Shown here piece by piece: positions 1 to 7,945 of a stretch of DNA of 64,000 nt; within the stretch, counting starts at the first letter, position 1, and each line of letters opens with the position of its first letter. Origin of the DNA: Haloactinopolyspora alba (GTDB lineage: Bacteria > Actinomycetota > Actinomycetes > Jiangellales > Jiangellaceae); NCBI RefSeq assembly GCF_003014555.1, contig NZ_PYGE01000007.1, positions 186,001 to 250,000 of the forward strand, in the 5' to 3' direction. The position numbers were made by a program, and so were the translations under genes. The notes below the pieces were generated by a model. It did not search any database and was not told the origin of the DNA. It saw nothing but the letters and a program-made list of their open reading frames with translations.

Positions 1-2
1 CG

Positions 3-668
3 GGTGCGGCGGCGGCCATGGCGCTGCAGGCCATCGCGCCGACGACGGACGTGGCCGTGGACGGGACCGCCACGGTCGCCGGCCGCGACGCCTACGAACT
101 GGTCGTCAGCCCGAAGGACGACAAGTCGCTGATCGGGTCGATCCGCCTCGCCGTCGACGGAGAGCACGGGCTTCCGCTGCGGGTGCGCATCCTCAGCAGC
201 GAGGGCGGCGACCCCGTCTTCGAGATGGGCTTCACGTCCGTGACGTTCGGCGAGCCCGACGAGTCGGTGTACGACTTCAACCCGCCCGCCGGGACGGAGG
301 TCGAAGAGGTCGACCCGCAGGAGCTGAAGCGGCAGTCGCCGCACGGCCCGAACGGGCACGGGAACGCGAACGCCGAGGACGTGCCCGCCCCGAGCGACGT
401 GAGCGTCGTCGGCAGCGGATGGACCTCGGTGGCCGTGGTGCGCGACGTGCGCCTGGAGGACCTCACGAAATCGATGGACGGCAAGGCCCCGACGGTCGAC
501 GCGCTCCTCGGTGAGTTCGAGAAGGTGTCCGGGCCGTACGGGACCGGGCGCGCCATGAGCAACGACATCGTCTCGGCGCTGCTGCTCGACGACGGGCGGC
601 TGCTGGTCGGCGCGGTGCCGCTCGAGGTGCTCGAGGACGCGGCCATGGATCCGCAGGCGGCCGCGTAG
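3..668 (+). CDS. LolA/RseB-like lipoprotein-carrier-fold protein, 5' end missing
   Basis: The reading frame is open to the left edge of the window, so this is only the C-terminal ~220 residues. The visible part alternates short beta strands in the style of the LolA/LolB/RseB half-barrel (for example a DAYELVVSP strand and an MGFTSVTFGEPDESVYDF strand), followed by a His/Asn/Gly/Pro-rich linker and a C-terminal region with a VGAVPLEVLEDAA tail. Actinobacterial members of this group (often labelled DUF2092 or outer-membrane lipoprotein carrier) are exported and cell-surface located, and may bind lipid or sense envelope stress. The signal peptide would lie outside the window. The family call rests on fold-like pattern and length, not on a catalytic motif. 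A strong hairpin follows 46 bp after the stop. Confidence 0.6.
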   Translation, partial: GAAAAMALQAIAPTTDVAVDGTATVAGRDAYELVVSPKDDKSLIGSIRLAVDGEHGLPLRVRILSSEGGDPVFEMGFTSVTFGEPDESVYDFNPPAGTEVEEVDPQELKRQSPHGPNGHGNANAEDVPAPSDVSVVGSGWTSVAVVRDVRLEDLTKSMDGKAPTVDALLGEFEKVSGPYGTGRAMSNDIVSALLLDDGRLLVGAVPLEVLEDAAMDPQAAA

Positions 669-714
669 TAGGGGGCGCGGCCGGCCGCGATCCGGAGCGG
701 CCGCGGGAGAACCG

Positions 715-756
715 CGAGGTGCGGGTGGACGCCGACAGGTGTCCACCCGCACCTCG
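715..756. terminator. Strong bidirectional hairpin terminator
   Basis: A 16-bp perfect stem (715-730 with 741-756, beginning CGAGGTGCGGG) encloses a 10-nt loop. It lies 46 bp after the LolA-like gene. There is no T tract, as is common for actinobacterial terminators. Confidence 0.7.
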
Positions 757-817
757 TTCGTGTCCTGGACTCGCACCGCGCCCCGTGCCCGCACGGTGCG
801 GCGGTGGTGTCGGAATA

Positions 818-868
818 GCGACAGCTACCTCACACCGTTCTGCCGGAGCGACACTGTCCTCACACCGT
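818..868. repeat. Two 21-bp imperfect repeats, 30-bp period
   Basis: Copies at 818-838 and 848-868 share GCGACA, then four variable bases, then CCTCACACCGT. The 30-bp period is about three helical turns, so both copies face the same side of DNA, as expected for protein-binding sites or a decayed insertion-sequence end. Confidence 0.5.
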
Positions 869-1152
869 GCGTGTCCGGTGTGCGCGGGCCCTTCTCGCAT
901 TGATCATGGCCGTTCCCGCCCGTTCCCGATGATCGTGTTCGCTCGCGGACGCACAGCGAGCGGTGACGGTCATGCGGATCCGGCGACACGACCGAACCCG
1001 GACGGTCGAGGCGGGGGTCGTGTGTGAGCGGAAGCCGTCGTGTCTGGGTGACCAGCGTCAACTCGGGTCCTTCGTGGCGGCGATCATGAGACAACAACGG
1101 CGTGGGCGCGCACGGGTGAGCGCATGGGCCGCAGGGATCTCCGTGAACGTGA

Positions 1153-1201
1153 TTCGCGGGCGGCGGGTGCAGGCCGGAGCCTTGCACCCACCGCCCGCGA
1201 A
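1153..1201 (-). terminator. Hairpin terminator for the beta-helix gene
   Basis: Arms 1153-1171 and 1183-1201 are complementary over 19 bp with a single non-Watson-Crick position (a G-U wobble when read on the minus strand, a C-A mismatch on the plus strand), with an 11-nt loop. It sits 45 bp past the stop of the minus-strand gene that ends at 1247. Its better pairing on the minus strand supports that orientation. Confidence 0.7.
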
Positions 1202-1204
1202 GCG

Positions 1205-1240
1205 GTGTCACCGGTGTGTCACGAGTGTGTCACCGGTGTG
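1205..1240. repeat. Pair of 14-bp direct repeats
   Basis: GTGTCACCGGTGTG occurs at 1205-1218 and 1227-1240 (22-bp period), just beyond the stop codon of the beta-helix gene. Function unknown. Confidence 0.5.
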
Positions 1241-1246
1241 CGGTGA

Positions 1247-2197
1247 TCAGCGGAACGCGTGCCCCGCGTCCTCGGCGGCGTCGGAGCCCGCGTCGGAGCG
1301 AGCCTCGATGTCCGCCTTGACCTCGGCCTTGCGTTCCTCGGCCGGGCCCATGGTGCGGCGCTGGCTCATGGTGCTGATCGCGGATTCGGCGCCGCAGTCC
1401 TCGGTGCCGCGGACCCGGTTGTTCTCCGCGACCGGCGCCGGGTCGTTGCCCGAGCAGGTCAGGTCGCCACGGACGACGTTGCCGGAGACGTACGACTCGG
1501 CGGTGTTGTCGGTGATGCTGAGGTTGCCGCCGAACACGTTGAAGCCGCAGCCCGACAGCGGAGCCGTCGCGCCGACCTGCAGGATGTCGCCGTTGCCGCT
1601 GAACGACGCGTCGCCGTCCACCTCGGAGAGGCAGAAGACGCTGCCCTGCGAGGCACCGGAGACCGACACGTTGCGCTCGACGACCGTGTCGTAGACGTCG
1701 GTCAGCGCGTCGCCCTCGGTGGTGAGGTTCCGGCTGACCCAGCCGCTCTCGAGGAACGTCTCGCCGTTCGTCGACGAGATGTTCCTGCTGTGCGTCGAAC
1801 CGACGCTGTAGAAGAAGCCGGAGTCGGTGGCGTTGACGTTCCCGCCGACCGAGGTGTCCTCCACGTAGGCGCCGTAGGCGGTGGCGAGCCGGACGTTGCC
1901 GGTCACCTCCGAACCGATGACGTCGGCGAACCCGTTGTCACGGACACGGACTGTGCCGTTCACCGTGGCGTTGTCGAGCAGCAGGTCGGCGTCGGCGCGG
2001 ACGATCGCGTTGCCGTCGATGGTGACGTTGGTGAGCTCACACGAGTCGCCCGAGCGGACGACGAGGTCACCGGGTACGGAGACGTCCGAGGCGACGCCGT
2101 CACAGAAGGTCGTGAGACCGGCCTGTGACGGAGCGGCGAACCCGAGTGCGACCAGCCCGGTGACCGCCGTGGTGACGGCGATGTTGCGGTAGCGCAT
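1247..2197 (-). CDS. Secreted beta-helix / polymer-forming-like surface protein
   Basis: A 316-residue exported protein. A basic start and hydrophobic stretch end in AAPSQAG near residue 27, a classical Sec signal. Residues ~40-255 are built of short repeating strands rich in V, N, D, T and G (DGNAIVRADADLLLDNATV, then NGTVRVRDN, SEVTGNVRLA, GGNVNATD, RGDLTCSGN), the rung pattern of a parallel beta-helix or bactofilin-like polymer-forming protein. Four cysteines (early TFCDG, DSCEL, then FCLSE, SGCGF, TCSG, DCG) could form extracellular disulfides. The last ~50 residues are charged and helical (PAEERKAEVKADIEARSDA). A GAGAGGAG ribosome site lies just upstream. Probably a wall-associated or secreted structural protein. 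No enzymatic residues are recognised. Confidence 0.6.
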   Translation of the reverse strand: MRYRNIAVTTAVTGLVALGFAAPSQAGLTTFCDGVASDVSVPGDLVVRSGDSCELTNVTIDGNAIVRADADLLLDNATVNGTVRVRDNGFADVIGSEVTGNVRLATAYGAYVEDTSVGGNVNATDSGFFYSVGSTHSRNISSTNGETFLESGWVSRNLTTEGDALTDVYDTVVERNVSVSGASQGSVFCLSEVDGDASFSGNGDILQVGATAPLSGCGFNVFGGNLSITDNTAESYVSGNVVRGDLTCSGNDPAPVAENNRVRGTEDCGAESAISTMSQRRTMGPAEERKAEVKADIEARSDAGSDAAEDAGHAFR

Positions 2198-2306
2198 GTG
2201 CGCTCCTCTCTGCGGATGAGGTGCGTGGATGACGCTTCTTCGCGCGCATCGCCCGAGGGCTCGCCGTTGGTTCCGAGCCTGTGGGCGGCGGCACGAAGTT
2301 TTCTCG

Positions 2307-2338
2307 GATCAGCACGGCTGCGACCTGGCGTGCTGATC
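2307..2338 (-). other. Hairpin in the leader of the beta-helix gene
   Basis: GATCAGCACG (2307-2316) pairs perfectly with CGTGCTGATC (2329-2338) around a 12-nt loop. It lies 110 bp upstream of the start codon at 2197. It could be a terminator of the preceding sugar operon, an attenuator or an operator. There is no T tract. Confidence 0.5.
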
Positions 2339-2417
2339 GAATGCGAACGTGTCGACCCCCCTTACTCCCTGCTCGGAGATGCGTACGACGTGAACTCTTT
2401 CCGGGTTGTGACGATCA

Positions 2418-2423
2418 TGTCAA
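2418..2423 (-). promoter_or_regulatory. Candidate -35 element for the beta-helix gene
   Basis: On the minus strand TTGACA occurs at 2423-2418; 17-18 bp further is a poor -10 (AAGAGT). The position is consistent with a promoter giving a ~190-nt leader. Only the -35 half is convincing. Confidence 0.35.
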
Positions 2424-2579
2424 GGTTTGGCCCGTATTTCGGGTGAGATGTCGCTCCGAGTTCGCCTTCGGGACACGGACACCGACGTGTGCAGTCTGCC
2501 GTGCCCGTCGCCGACTGGCCATGGCGGCGCGCGGAGCCTGTGGAAAACCGCCTCGGCGGACGGCCGGGCGACGCCGCGC

Positions 2580-3578
2580 TCAAGGGCGCAGCGACGAGCG
2601 CACGGGCTCGTTGCCGGCCGCCGAGCGGTACGCCGCGAGGGCCACCAGGGTGGCGGCCAGGCCGTCCGCACCGGTCACGGAGGGCGTACGGCCGGTGCGG
2701 ACCACATCGACGAACTCGTCGATCATCCCCTGGTTGGCATCCGACCCCCACATCGGCCACGCCAACGGCCCCTGTGATCCGCCGTGGACCGTCAGGTGCT
2801 GGCCGAAGGCGTCGACGCCGATCGTGCCGTTCTCGCCGACGAGCTCCAGCGTGAGCCCGCCCCACGTGGGGTAGTCGTCGGGCCTGCTCCAGCTGGAGTC
2901 GATGGTCGCGAACACGCCGTCGGGATACGTGAGCATCACCAGCCCGCCGGTCTCGACGTTCACGGCGTCGCGGTGCAGGACGCGGTTGGTCGCCGCGTAC
3001 ACCTCGACCGGGTCGTGGCCCAGGTACCAGCGCAGCACGTCGGCGAGGTGGACGGTGTGGTCCATGACGGCGCCGCCCCCGGCCAGCACCGGGTCGGCGA
3101 ACCAGGCGCCGTGCCTGATCGGCAGGACGCTCTGGTTCGTGCCCGAACACGCGTACACGTGCCCCAGCGCGCCGTCGGCGAGCAGACCGGCGGTCTCCCG
3201 CAACGGCGGGCTGAACCGCATCGGGAACGCCGTCATGAGCGGCACACCGGCCTCAGCGCAGACGGCGACGATCGCGCGCGCGTCGTCCTCGTTCGTGGCC
3301 AGCGGTTTCTCGCAGAGCACCGCGACACCTGCCGCCGCGGCCCGCTCCACGAGGCTGCGGTGGTGCACGGTCTCGGAGCAGACGACGACGGCGTCGACAC
3401 CATCGTCCAGCAGCTGTTCCGGCGAGGCACGCCACGGGACGTCGTGTGCCTGTGCCCACCGGGTGCCGCGCTCGGCGTCGTCGTCGGTGACACCGGCGAC
3501 CTCGACCCCGGCGGCCCGGAAGTTGGCGACGTAGGCGTCGGCGTGCACGTGTGCGCTGGACAGGAATCCGACTCTCAT
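2580..3578 (-). CDS. Gfo/Idh/MocA-family NAD(P)-dependent sugar dehydrogenase (1)
   Basis: A 332-residue oxidoreductase. The N-terminal Rossmann half begins VGFLSSAHVHADAY, which departs from the usual GxGxxG. The family signature CEKPLA follows at ~95, and the substrate-domain segment VMDHTVHLADVLRWYLG supplies the conserved Asp/His pair. Members oxidise or reduce hydroxyls of sugars, inositols or sugar acids with NAD(P), often at C-3. It is the last gene of the sugar operon: its ATG overlaps the preceding stop by 4 bp (ATGA), so translation is coupled. A longer upstream frame exists, but the coupled ATG with MRVGFL is the natural start. Exact substrate unknown. Confidence 0.85.
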   Translation of the reverse strand: MRVGFLSSAHVHADAYVANFRAAGVEVAGVTDDDAERGTRWAQAHDVPWRASPEQLLDDGVDAVVVCSETVHHRSLVERAAAAGVAVLCEKPLATNEDDARAIVAVCAEAGVPLMTAFPMRFSPPLRETAGLLADGALGHVYACSGTNQSVLPIRHGAWFADPVLAGGGAVMDHTVHLADVLRWYLGHDPVEVYAATNRVLHRDAVNVETGGLVMLTYPDGVFATIDSSWSRPDDYPTWGGLTLELVGENGTIGVDAFGQHLTVHGGSQGPLAWPMWGSDANQGMIDEFVDVVRTGRTPSVTGADGLAATLVALAAYRSAAGNEPVRSSLRP

Positions 3579-4615
3579 TCCATGACCTCCGTGCCCTCGG
3601 TGACCTCCGTGGCCTCCACGTCGGCGGGACGGCCGGTGGAGATCGACTGCCCGACCGCCGCCGCGATGCTCACCGCGGCGAGCGCGTCCTCGGCGGTGAC
3701 CACCGGCTCGGCCGCACCACGCAGGACGTCGAGGAAGTGCCGTAGCTGGACCGTGTGCGGGGGCTCGGCGAGCGGGCTGGACGGCAGCGGCATCTGCGCG
3801 GACGGCGAGTTCGTGCGGACGTTCGGGCGCACCGGTGCGCTGCGGTCGGAGTCGAGCTCGAGGACGCCGCCGGTGCCGGCGATCTCGGCCCGGGTGCGGA
3901 ACGTGGGCGGCGGGTGGGCCCACGACCCGTCGACGTGGCTGATGGCGCCGGAGGCGTGGCGCAGGATGGCCAGGACGTGGTCGGGAACGGAGCCGGCGTC
4001 GGCCTCGGCCCGGGAGGCGCGCACGCTGCGCGCGTACACCCCGACCACCTCGCCGGCGACCCAGCGTGCGTAGTCGAAGTCGTGCACCATCAGGTCGAAG
4101 TGCAGGCCGCCCGAGCGTGCCTCGTCCACGTACCAGCTCCCCGGCTGCTGCGGCTGGAACGTCGAGCGGGCCAGCCGGACGACCGCGGGCTCACCGACCG
4201 CCCCGTCGTCGACCGCCGCCTTGGCCGCCGCGTACTCGGGGAAGAACCGCACGACGTGCGCCGGCAGCAGCGCGACGCCCGCCTGGCGGCACGTCGTGAT
4301 CATGTCGGCCGCCGCGGCCGGCGTGCGGGCCAGCGGCTTCTCGCAGACCACCGAGCGCCCGGCGCGGGCCGCGCGCACCGTGATCTCGTGGTGCACGTCC
4401 GTGGGCACGCACACGTCGACGACGTCCACCCGGTCGAGCAGCTCGTCCAGGTCGTCGCACGCGTGCATGCCGTACTCGCGCGCCAGCGGATCCGGCGAAC
4501 CACCCGGGCCGGAGAGCACCGCCGTGAGCTCGGCGTCCGGGCAGGCCGCCCAGCCCGCCGCGTGCACGGACCCCATGAAGCCCGTGCCGACGATTCCGAT
4601 CCGTGTTCGGTTCAT
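3575..4615 (-). CDS. Gfo/Idh/MocA-family NAD(P)-dependent sugar dehydrogenase (2)
   Basis: A 346-residue protein with a canonical dinucleotide-binding start (IGIVGTGFMGSVHAAGW), the CEKPLART signature at ~95 and a catalytic segment FDLMVHDFDYARW at ~175. It resembles inositol 2-dehydrogenase-like and 3-keto-sugar-forming members. It overlaps both neighbours by 4 bp (ATGA), upstream with the MalG-type permease and downstream with the first Gfo/Idh gene, so the three are co-translated. Two different dehydrogenases in one transport operon suggest successive redox steps or interconversion of keto-sugars. Substrate is inferred from context only. Confidence 0.87.
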   Translation of the reverse strand: MNRTRIGIVGTGFMGSVHAAGWAACPDAELTAVLSGPGGSPDPLAREYGMHACDDLDELLDRVDVVDVCVPTDVHHEITVRAARAGRSVVCEKPLARTPAAAADMITTCRQAGVALLPAHVVRFFPEYAAAKAAVDDGAVGEPAVVRLARSTFQPQQPGSWYVDEARSGGLHFDLMVHDFDYARWVAGEVVGVYARSVRASRAEADAGSVPDHVLAILRHASGAISHVDGSWAHPPPTFRTRAEIAGTGGVLELDSDRSAPVRPNVRTNSPSAQMPLPSSPLAEPPHTVQLRHFLDVLRGAAEPVVTAEDALAAVSIAAAVGQSISTGRPADVEATEVTEGTEVME

Positions 4616-5496
4616 TTGATCGCTCCCGAGGTCAGACCGCGGATGAACTGCCGCGAGAAGATGATGAACAGGGCCATCATCGGCAGCGCCGCCAGCGTCA
4701 GCACCGCCAGCACGGCGTTCCAGTCGGTGACGAACTGCCCGAGGAACAGCTGCGCGCCGAGCGTCACCGTCCGTGCGCTCTCGCCCGGCGTGAGGATCAG
4801 CGGGAACCAGAGGTCGTTCCAGATCGGCAGCATGGTGTACACGCCGATGGCGGCGAGCCCCGGACGCACCAGGGGAGCAGCGATGCGATACACGCGGTAC
4901 TCACTCGCGCCGTCGATCCGGGCGGCGTCCTTCAGATCGCCGGGCACCTGTTTGAAGAACATCGTCAGGACGAACACCGCCAGCGGCAGCCCCATCGCGG
5001 TGTACACGAGCACCAGCCCGAACAGCGAGTTCACCAACCCGATGCGGACCATCAGGTCCAGGATGCCCACCGTGCCGAGGCGGATGGGGATCATGATCCC
5101 CAGCGCCATGTACAGCGACAGGGCCGTGATGCCGGCGAACCGGTACTCGGCGAGCGCGAACGCGGCCATCGAGCCCAGCAGCAGCACCAGGAAGATCGTG
5201 CTCACGGTCACGATGAAGCTGTTGAGGAAGTAGAGCTCGAACTGCGCCCGTTCGAAAACAGTCTGGAACCCGCTGACGTCGAACGTGTCGGGCGTGGGGA
5301 TCGCGAACGGCTCGTCGAAGATCGCCTGGCGGGATTTGAAGGCGTTCATGACGATCAGCGCGATCGGCCCGCACGCCACGACGACGTAGGTGAGCAGGAT
5401 GACGTGCGGAACCGCGGTGCCCGCGCGCGCCCGCAGCGGACGGCGCGCCGTCGGCCCGACGGCGACACCGCGCGTAGGGGTGTTCACAGCGTTCAC
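4612..5496 (-). CDS. Carbohydrate ABC transporter permease, MalG type
   Basis: A 294-residue inner-membrane protein with about six membrane helices. The EAA loop that docks the ATPase reads LKDAARIDGASEYRVYRIAA near residue 200, and the protein ends in the SGAIK-type tail common in this family. It starts at a GTG preceded by GAGGAG. It pairs with the MalF-type permease 10 bp upstream. No ATPase gene is in the cluster. In actinomycetes such importers usually share one general ATPase (MsiK type) encoded elsewhere, so that is the expected partner. Confidence 0.92.
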   Translation of the reverse strand: MNAVNTPTRGVAVGPTARRPLRARAGTAVPHVILLTYVVVACGPIALIVMNAFKSRQAIFDEPFAIPTPDTFDVSGFQTVFERAQFELYFLNSFIVTVSTIFLVLLLGSMAAFALAEYRFAGITALSLYMALGIMIPIRLGTVGILDLMVRIGLVNSLFGLVLVYTAMGLPLAVFVLTMFFKQVPGDLKDAARIDGASEYRVYRIAAPLVRPGLAAIGVYTMLPIWNDLWFPLILTPGESARTVTLGAQLFLGQFVTDWNAVLAVLTLAALPMMALFIIFSRQFIRGLTSGAIK

Positions 5497-5506
5497 ACTG
5501 GGCTCC

Positions 5507-6481
5507 TCACAGTTGGTAGCTCTCGACGCGCCGCTGCCAGCCGTAGAAGTACAGGAGGACGCCGGCCAGGATGAGCAGGAACATCATGGTGGCCACGGTG
5601 GCGCCCATGGTGCTGGAGCCTTCCTGCAGCTGGAACCCGAAGAACGTGCGGAAGAAGAACGTCCCCATGATGTCCGATGCGAAGTCGGGCCCTGCCAGAG
5701 CGCCCTTGACGGTGTAGATGAGGTCGAAGGCGTTCATGTTCGCCACGTAGGTCACCACGGAGACGACGCCGACGGTCGGCAGCAACAGCGGGAACTTGAC
5801 CCGCCAGAAGGTCGACCATCCGCCGGCTCCGTCGACCCTGGCCGCCTCGGTGAGCTCGTCGGGGATGCTGATGAGCACGGCGTAGAACAGGATCATCGGA
5901 ATGCCGATGTACTGCCAGACCGACATCAGCGCCAGTGTCACCAGCGCGGTGCTCGACTGTCCCAGCAGCGGTGTGTCGACGAAGCCCCATATCGGGCTGA
6001 TGATGAGCTGCCAGATGAATCCGACGATGACCACGCTCAACGTCGTCGGGATGAACAACAACGCCTGGTAGGTGGCGCGGCCTTTGAGCGCGGGTCCGGC
6101 CAGCAGCGCCGCCAGCAACAGCCCGATCGGATTCTGCACGAAGAAGTGCACGGCGAAGAACACCAGGTTGTTCCACACCGCGTTCCAGAACGCGGAGGCG
6201 AGCAGGTCGTCGGTGAGCAGGTGGACGAAGTTGTCGAAACCGACGAACACCTGCCCGCCGTCGCTGGGGGCGAACATGCTCAACCGCAGCGAGTCCAGCA
6301 GCGGGTAGACCATGAACACGGTGTAGATCGCCGCGGCGGGCGCGATGAAGACGAGGAGGTGTGTCCGGAAACGCCGCCGGCGAGGCGGTGCGGCCGGAGG
6401 CGTGGCGACCGCGTCCGCGCCCGTGGCGACGGTCGTGGTGCCGACCTCGTCCGGCGGCACCGAGTCCCGGAGTCGGCTCAT
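5507..6481 (-). CDS. Carbohydrate ABC transporter permease, MalF type
   Basis: A 324-residue permease. A cytosolic N-terminus rich in Ala, Pro and Arg is followed by the first membrane helix at HLLVFIAPAAAIYTVFMVYP, then five more. The EAA motif is ELTEAARVDGAGGWSTFW near residue 215. The start was chosen at the ATG with a strong AAAGGAG ribosome site; an in-frame extension to 6622 runs into the binding-protein gene and lacks such a site. Together with the downstream MalG-type permease it forms the transmembrane channel for the sugar importer. Confidence 0.92.
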   Translation of the reverse strand: MSRLRDSVPPDEVGTTTVATGADAVATPPAAPPRRRRFRTHLLVFIAPAAAIYTVFMVYPLLDSLRLSMFAPSDGGQVFVGFDNFVHLLTDDLLASAFWNAVWNNLVFFAVHFFVQNPIGLLLAALLAGPALKGRATYQALLFIPTTLSVVIVGFIWQLIISPIWGFVDTPLLGQSSTALVTLALMSVWQYIGIPMILFYAVLISIPDELTEAARVDGAGGWSTFWRVKFPLLLPTVGVVSVVTYVANMNAFDLIYTVKGALAGPDFASDIMGTFFFRTFFGFQLQEGSSTMGATVATMMFLLILAGVLLYFYGWQRRVESYQL

Positions 6482-6516
6482 GTGTGCTCCTTTGCGGCGG
6501 GAAACGAACCGGCGCC

Positions 6517-7851
6517 CTATTTCTGCTGTGGCTCGTACCAGCGCTCCAGGCCCTTCTGCGCCTCGGCGGCCGCCTGCTGGGGCTCGATGGTGCCGTTGAG
6601 CACCTGTGCGCTGAGGTCCCACAGCTGGTTCTCGAGGTTCGGCTCGCCGCGCGAGAGGATCTGGTACGAGTTACGGATCGTCGACTCGCACTCGTCGCGC
6701 CAGCTCAGGAACTCCTTGGCCAGCGGGTCCTGTACCTCGACGTCGTGGTCGGACATCGGGAAGAACCCGGGCAGCTCGTTGGCGTACAGCTCCGCGAACT
6801 CCGCCGAGGTGGTCCATTCGAGGAAGGTCCGGGCCGCTTCCGGGTGCTCGGTGGCGGCGTTCATGCCGACGCCGATGTCGGTGTGGTCGCTGACGTAGCA
6901 GGTGTCCTGTCCCTCTGGCGGCGGGGGAGGGAACGCCCCCATCTCGAAGTCGGCCTGCTCGTTGAACAGCGCGATCTCCCACGAGCCGGTCGGGTAGATC
7001 GCCCCGCGACCCAGGGTGAACATGTTCTGCGCGTCGGGGTAGGTGATCGACTCGTAGCCGTCGGGCAGATACTCCGACCAGGAGGCGAGCTCGGCGAACG
7101 CGTCGACGTACTGTGGGTCGTCGAAGCTCTCGCTGCCCTCGATCAGCGCCTTCCGGCCGGTCTCGCCCTTCCAGTAGTTCGGGCCGATGTTCTGCAGGCC
7201 CATGGTCGCGGCCTCCCACTGGTCCGCGGTGCCCATCACCAGCGGCGCGTACTCACCGTTCTGGGCGATCGTGTCGAGTACCTCGTGGAACTGCTCCTCG
7301 GTCTCGGGAGGCTCGATGCCGAGCTCGTCGAAGATCGCCTTGTTGTAGAGGAAGCCGTGGATCACCGACGCCATCGGGACGCAGTAGGTCTCCGAGCCGT
7401 CGTCGGTGGACCACGCGGTGCGCGCGATGTCGTCGAACGCGTCCATGCCGGGCAGATCGGTCACCGGCGCGAGGTGACCCTCGTCGTAGAGCCGCAGTGA
7501 CACGTCGAACGGCCGACACGTGATCAGGTCGCCCGCCGTGCCGCCGGACAGCTTCGCGTCGAGCGCGGCGTCGTACTCGTCCGGAGCCGTGGGCCGGAAC
7601 TCCACCCGGATGTCGGGGTGCTGCTCGTGGAAGGCCGGCAGGATGACGTCCTCCCAGATCGCGAGGTCGTCGTTGCGCCAGCTCTCCATGAGCAACGTGA
7701 CCTGGTCGCCGCTGCCGCCGTCCGAGCCGTCGGAGCCGTCGTCGCCGGCGTTGTCCGTGTTCTCCCGCGGATCGACGCTTTCGCCGCATGCGGCCAGTAG
7801 CAGTAGGGCGGCGCCCGTGATCGGGACCAGCCGGCGGAGTCGTTTGGACAT
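6517..7851 (-). CDS. Extracellular sugar-binding lipoprotein of ABC importer
   Basis: A 444-residue solute-binding protein. The signal peptide ends in a lipobox LLLLAACGES, so Cys near residue 20 becomes the lipidated N-terminus. A Gly/Ser/Asp-rich linker follows (SDGSDGGSGDQ), then the two-lobed family-1 binding fold (VTLLMESWRNDDLAIWEDV opening strand; aromatic residues such as W, Y and F scattered as expected for sugar stacking). The ATG at 7851 is preceded by GGAG; an upstream in-frame start has a non-signal N-terminus and is rejected. It delivers sugar to the MalF/MalG-type permeases encoded directly downstream. Confidence 0.92.
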   Translation of the reverse strand: MSKRLRRLVPITGAALLLLAACGESVDPRENTDNAGDDGSDGSDGGSGDQVTLLMESWRNDDLAIWEDVILPAFHEQHPDIRVEFRPTAPDEYDAALDAKLSGGTAGDLITCRPFDVSLRLYDEGHLAPVTDLPGMDAFDDIARTAWSTDDGSETYCVPMASVIHGFLYNKAIFDELGIEPPETEEQFHEVLDTIAQNGEYAPLVMGTADQWEAATMGLQNIGPNYWKGETGRKALIEGSESFDDPQYVDAFAELASWSEYLPDGYESITYPDAQNMFTLGRGAIYPTGSWEIALFNEQADFEMGAFPPPPPEGQDTCYVSDHTDIGVGMNAATEHPEAARTFLEWTTSAEFAELYANELPGFFPMSDHDVEVQDPLAKEFLSWRDECESTIRNSYQILSRGEPNLENQLWDLSAQVLNGTIEPQQAAAEAQKGLERWYEPQQK

Positions 7852-7945
7852 GGTTTCTCCTGTAGTCGTCGATCCTCGTACAGCGCTGCGCCCGGCGCCG
7901 GCCACCACCTGGCGGACCGGCGCCGGACGTCAGCTTTTCAGCGGG

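Larger units (their letters stand above)
669..1246. other. Gene-free stretch with two hairpins and short repeats
   Basis: No credible coding region lies between the two convergent genes here. The stretch holds a 16-bp-stem hairpin at 715-756, a 19-bp-stem hairpin at 1153-1201, two 21-bp imperfect repeats exactly 30 bp apart (818-838 and 848-868), and two 14-bp direct repeats at 1205-1240. An open frame on the minus strand over 825-1211 has no recognisable protein features and odd composition (many His, Arg, Pro, Thr), so I do not call it a gene. The 30-bp repeat spacing resembles the repeated transposase-binding sites at some insertion-sequence ends, but no transposase is nearby. Confidence 0.6.
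2198..2579. other. 382-bp intergenic region with long 5' leader
   Basis: Lies between the end of the sugar operon and the beta-helix gene, both on the minus strand. I see a consensus -35-like TTGACA at 2423-2418 and a 10-bp perfect hairpin at 2307-2338, so the beta-helix mRNA may carry a structured leader of ~190 nt. I do not recognise a known riboswitch class. No gene is supported. Confidence 0.5.

Noticed and set aside
825-1211. A 128-codon minus-strand frame in the gap before the beta-helix gene
   Set aside because: No signal peptide, membrane helix, domain or ribosome site; it spans one of the hairpins. I treat it as non-coding.
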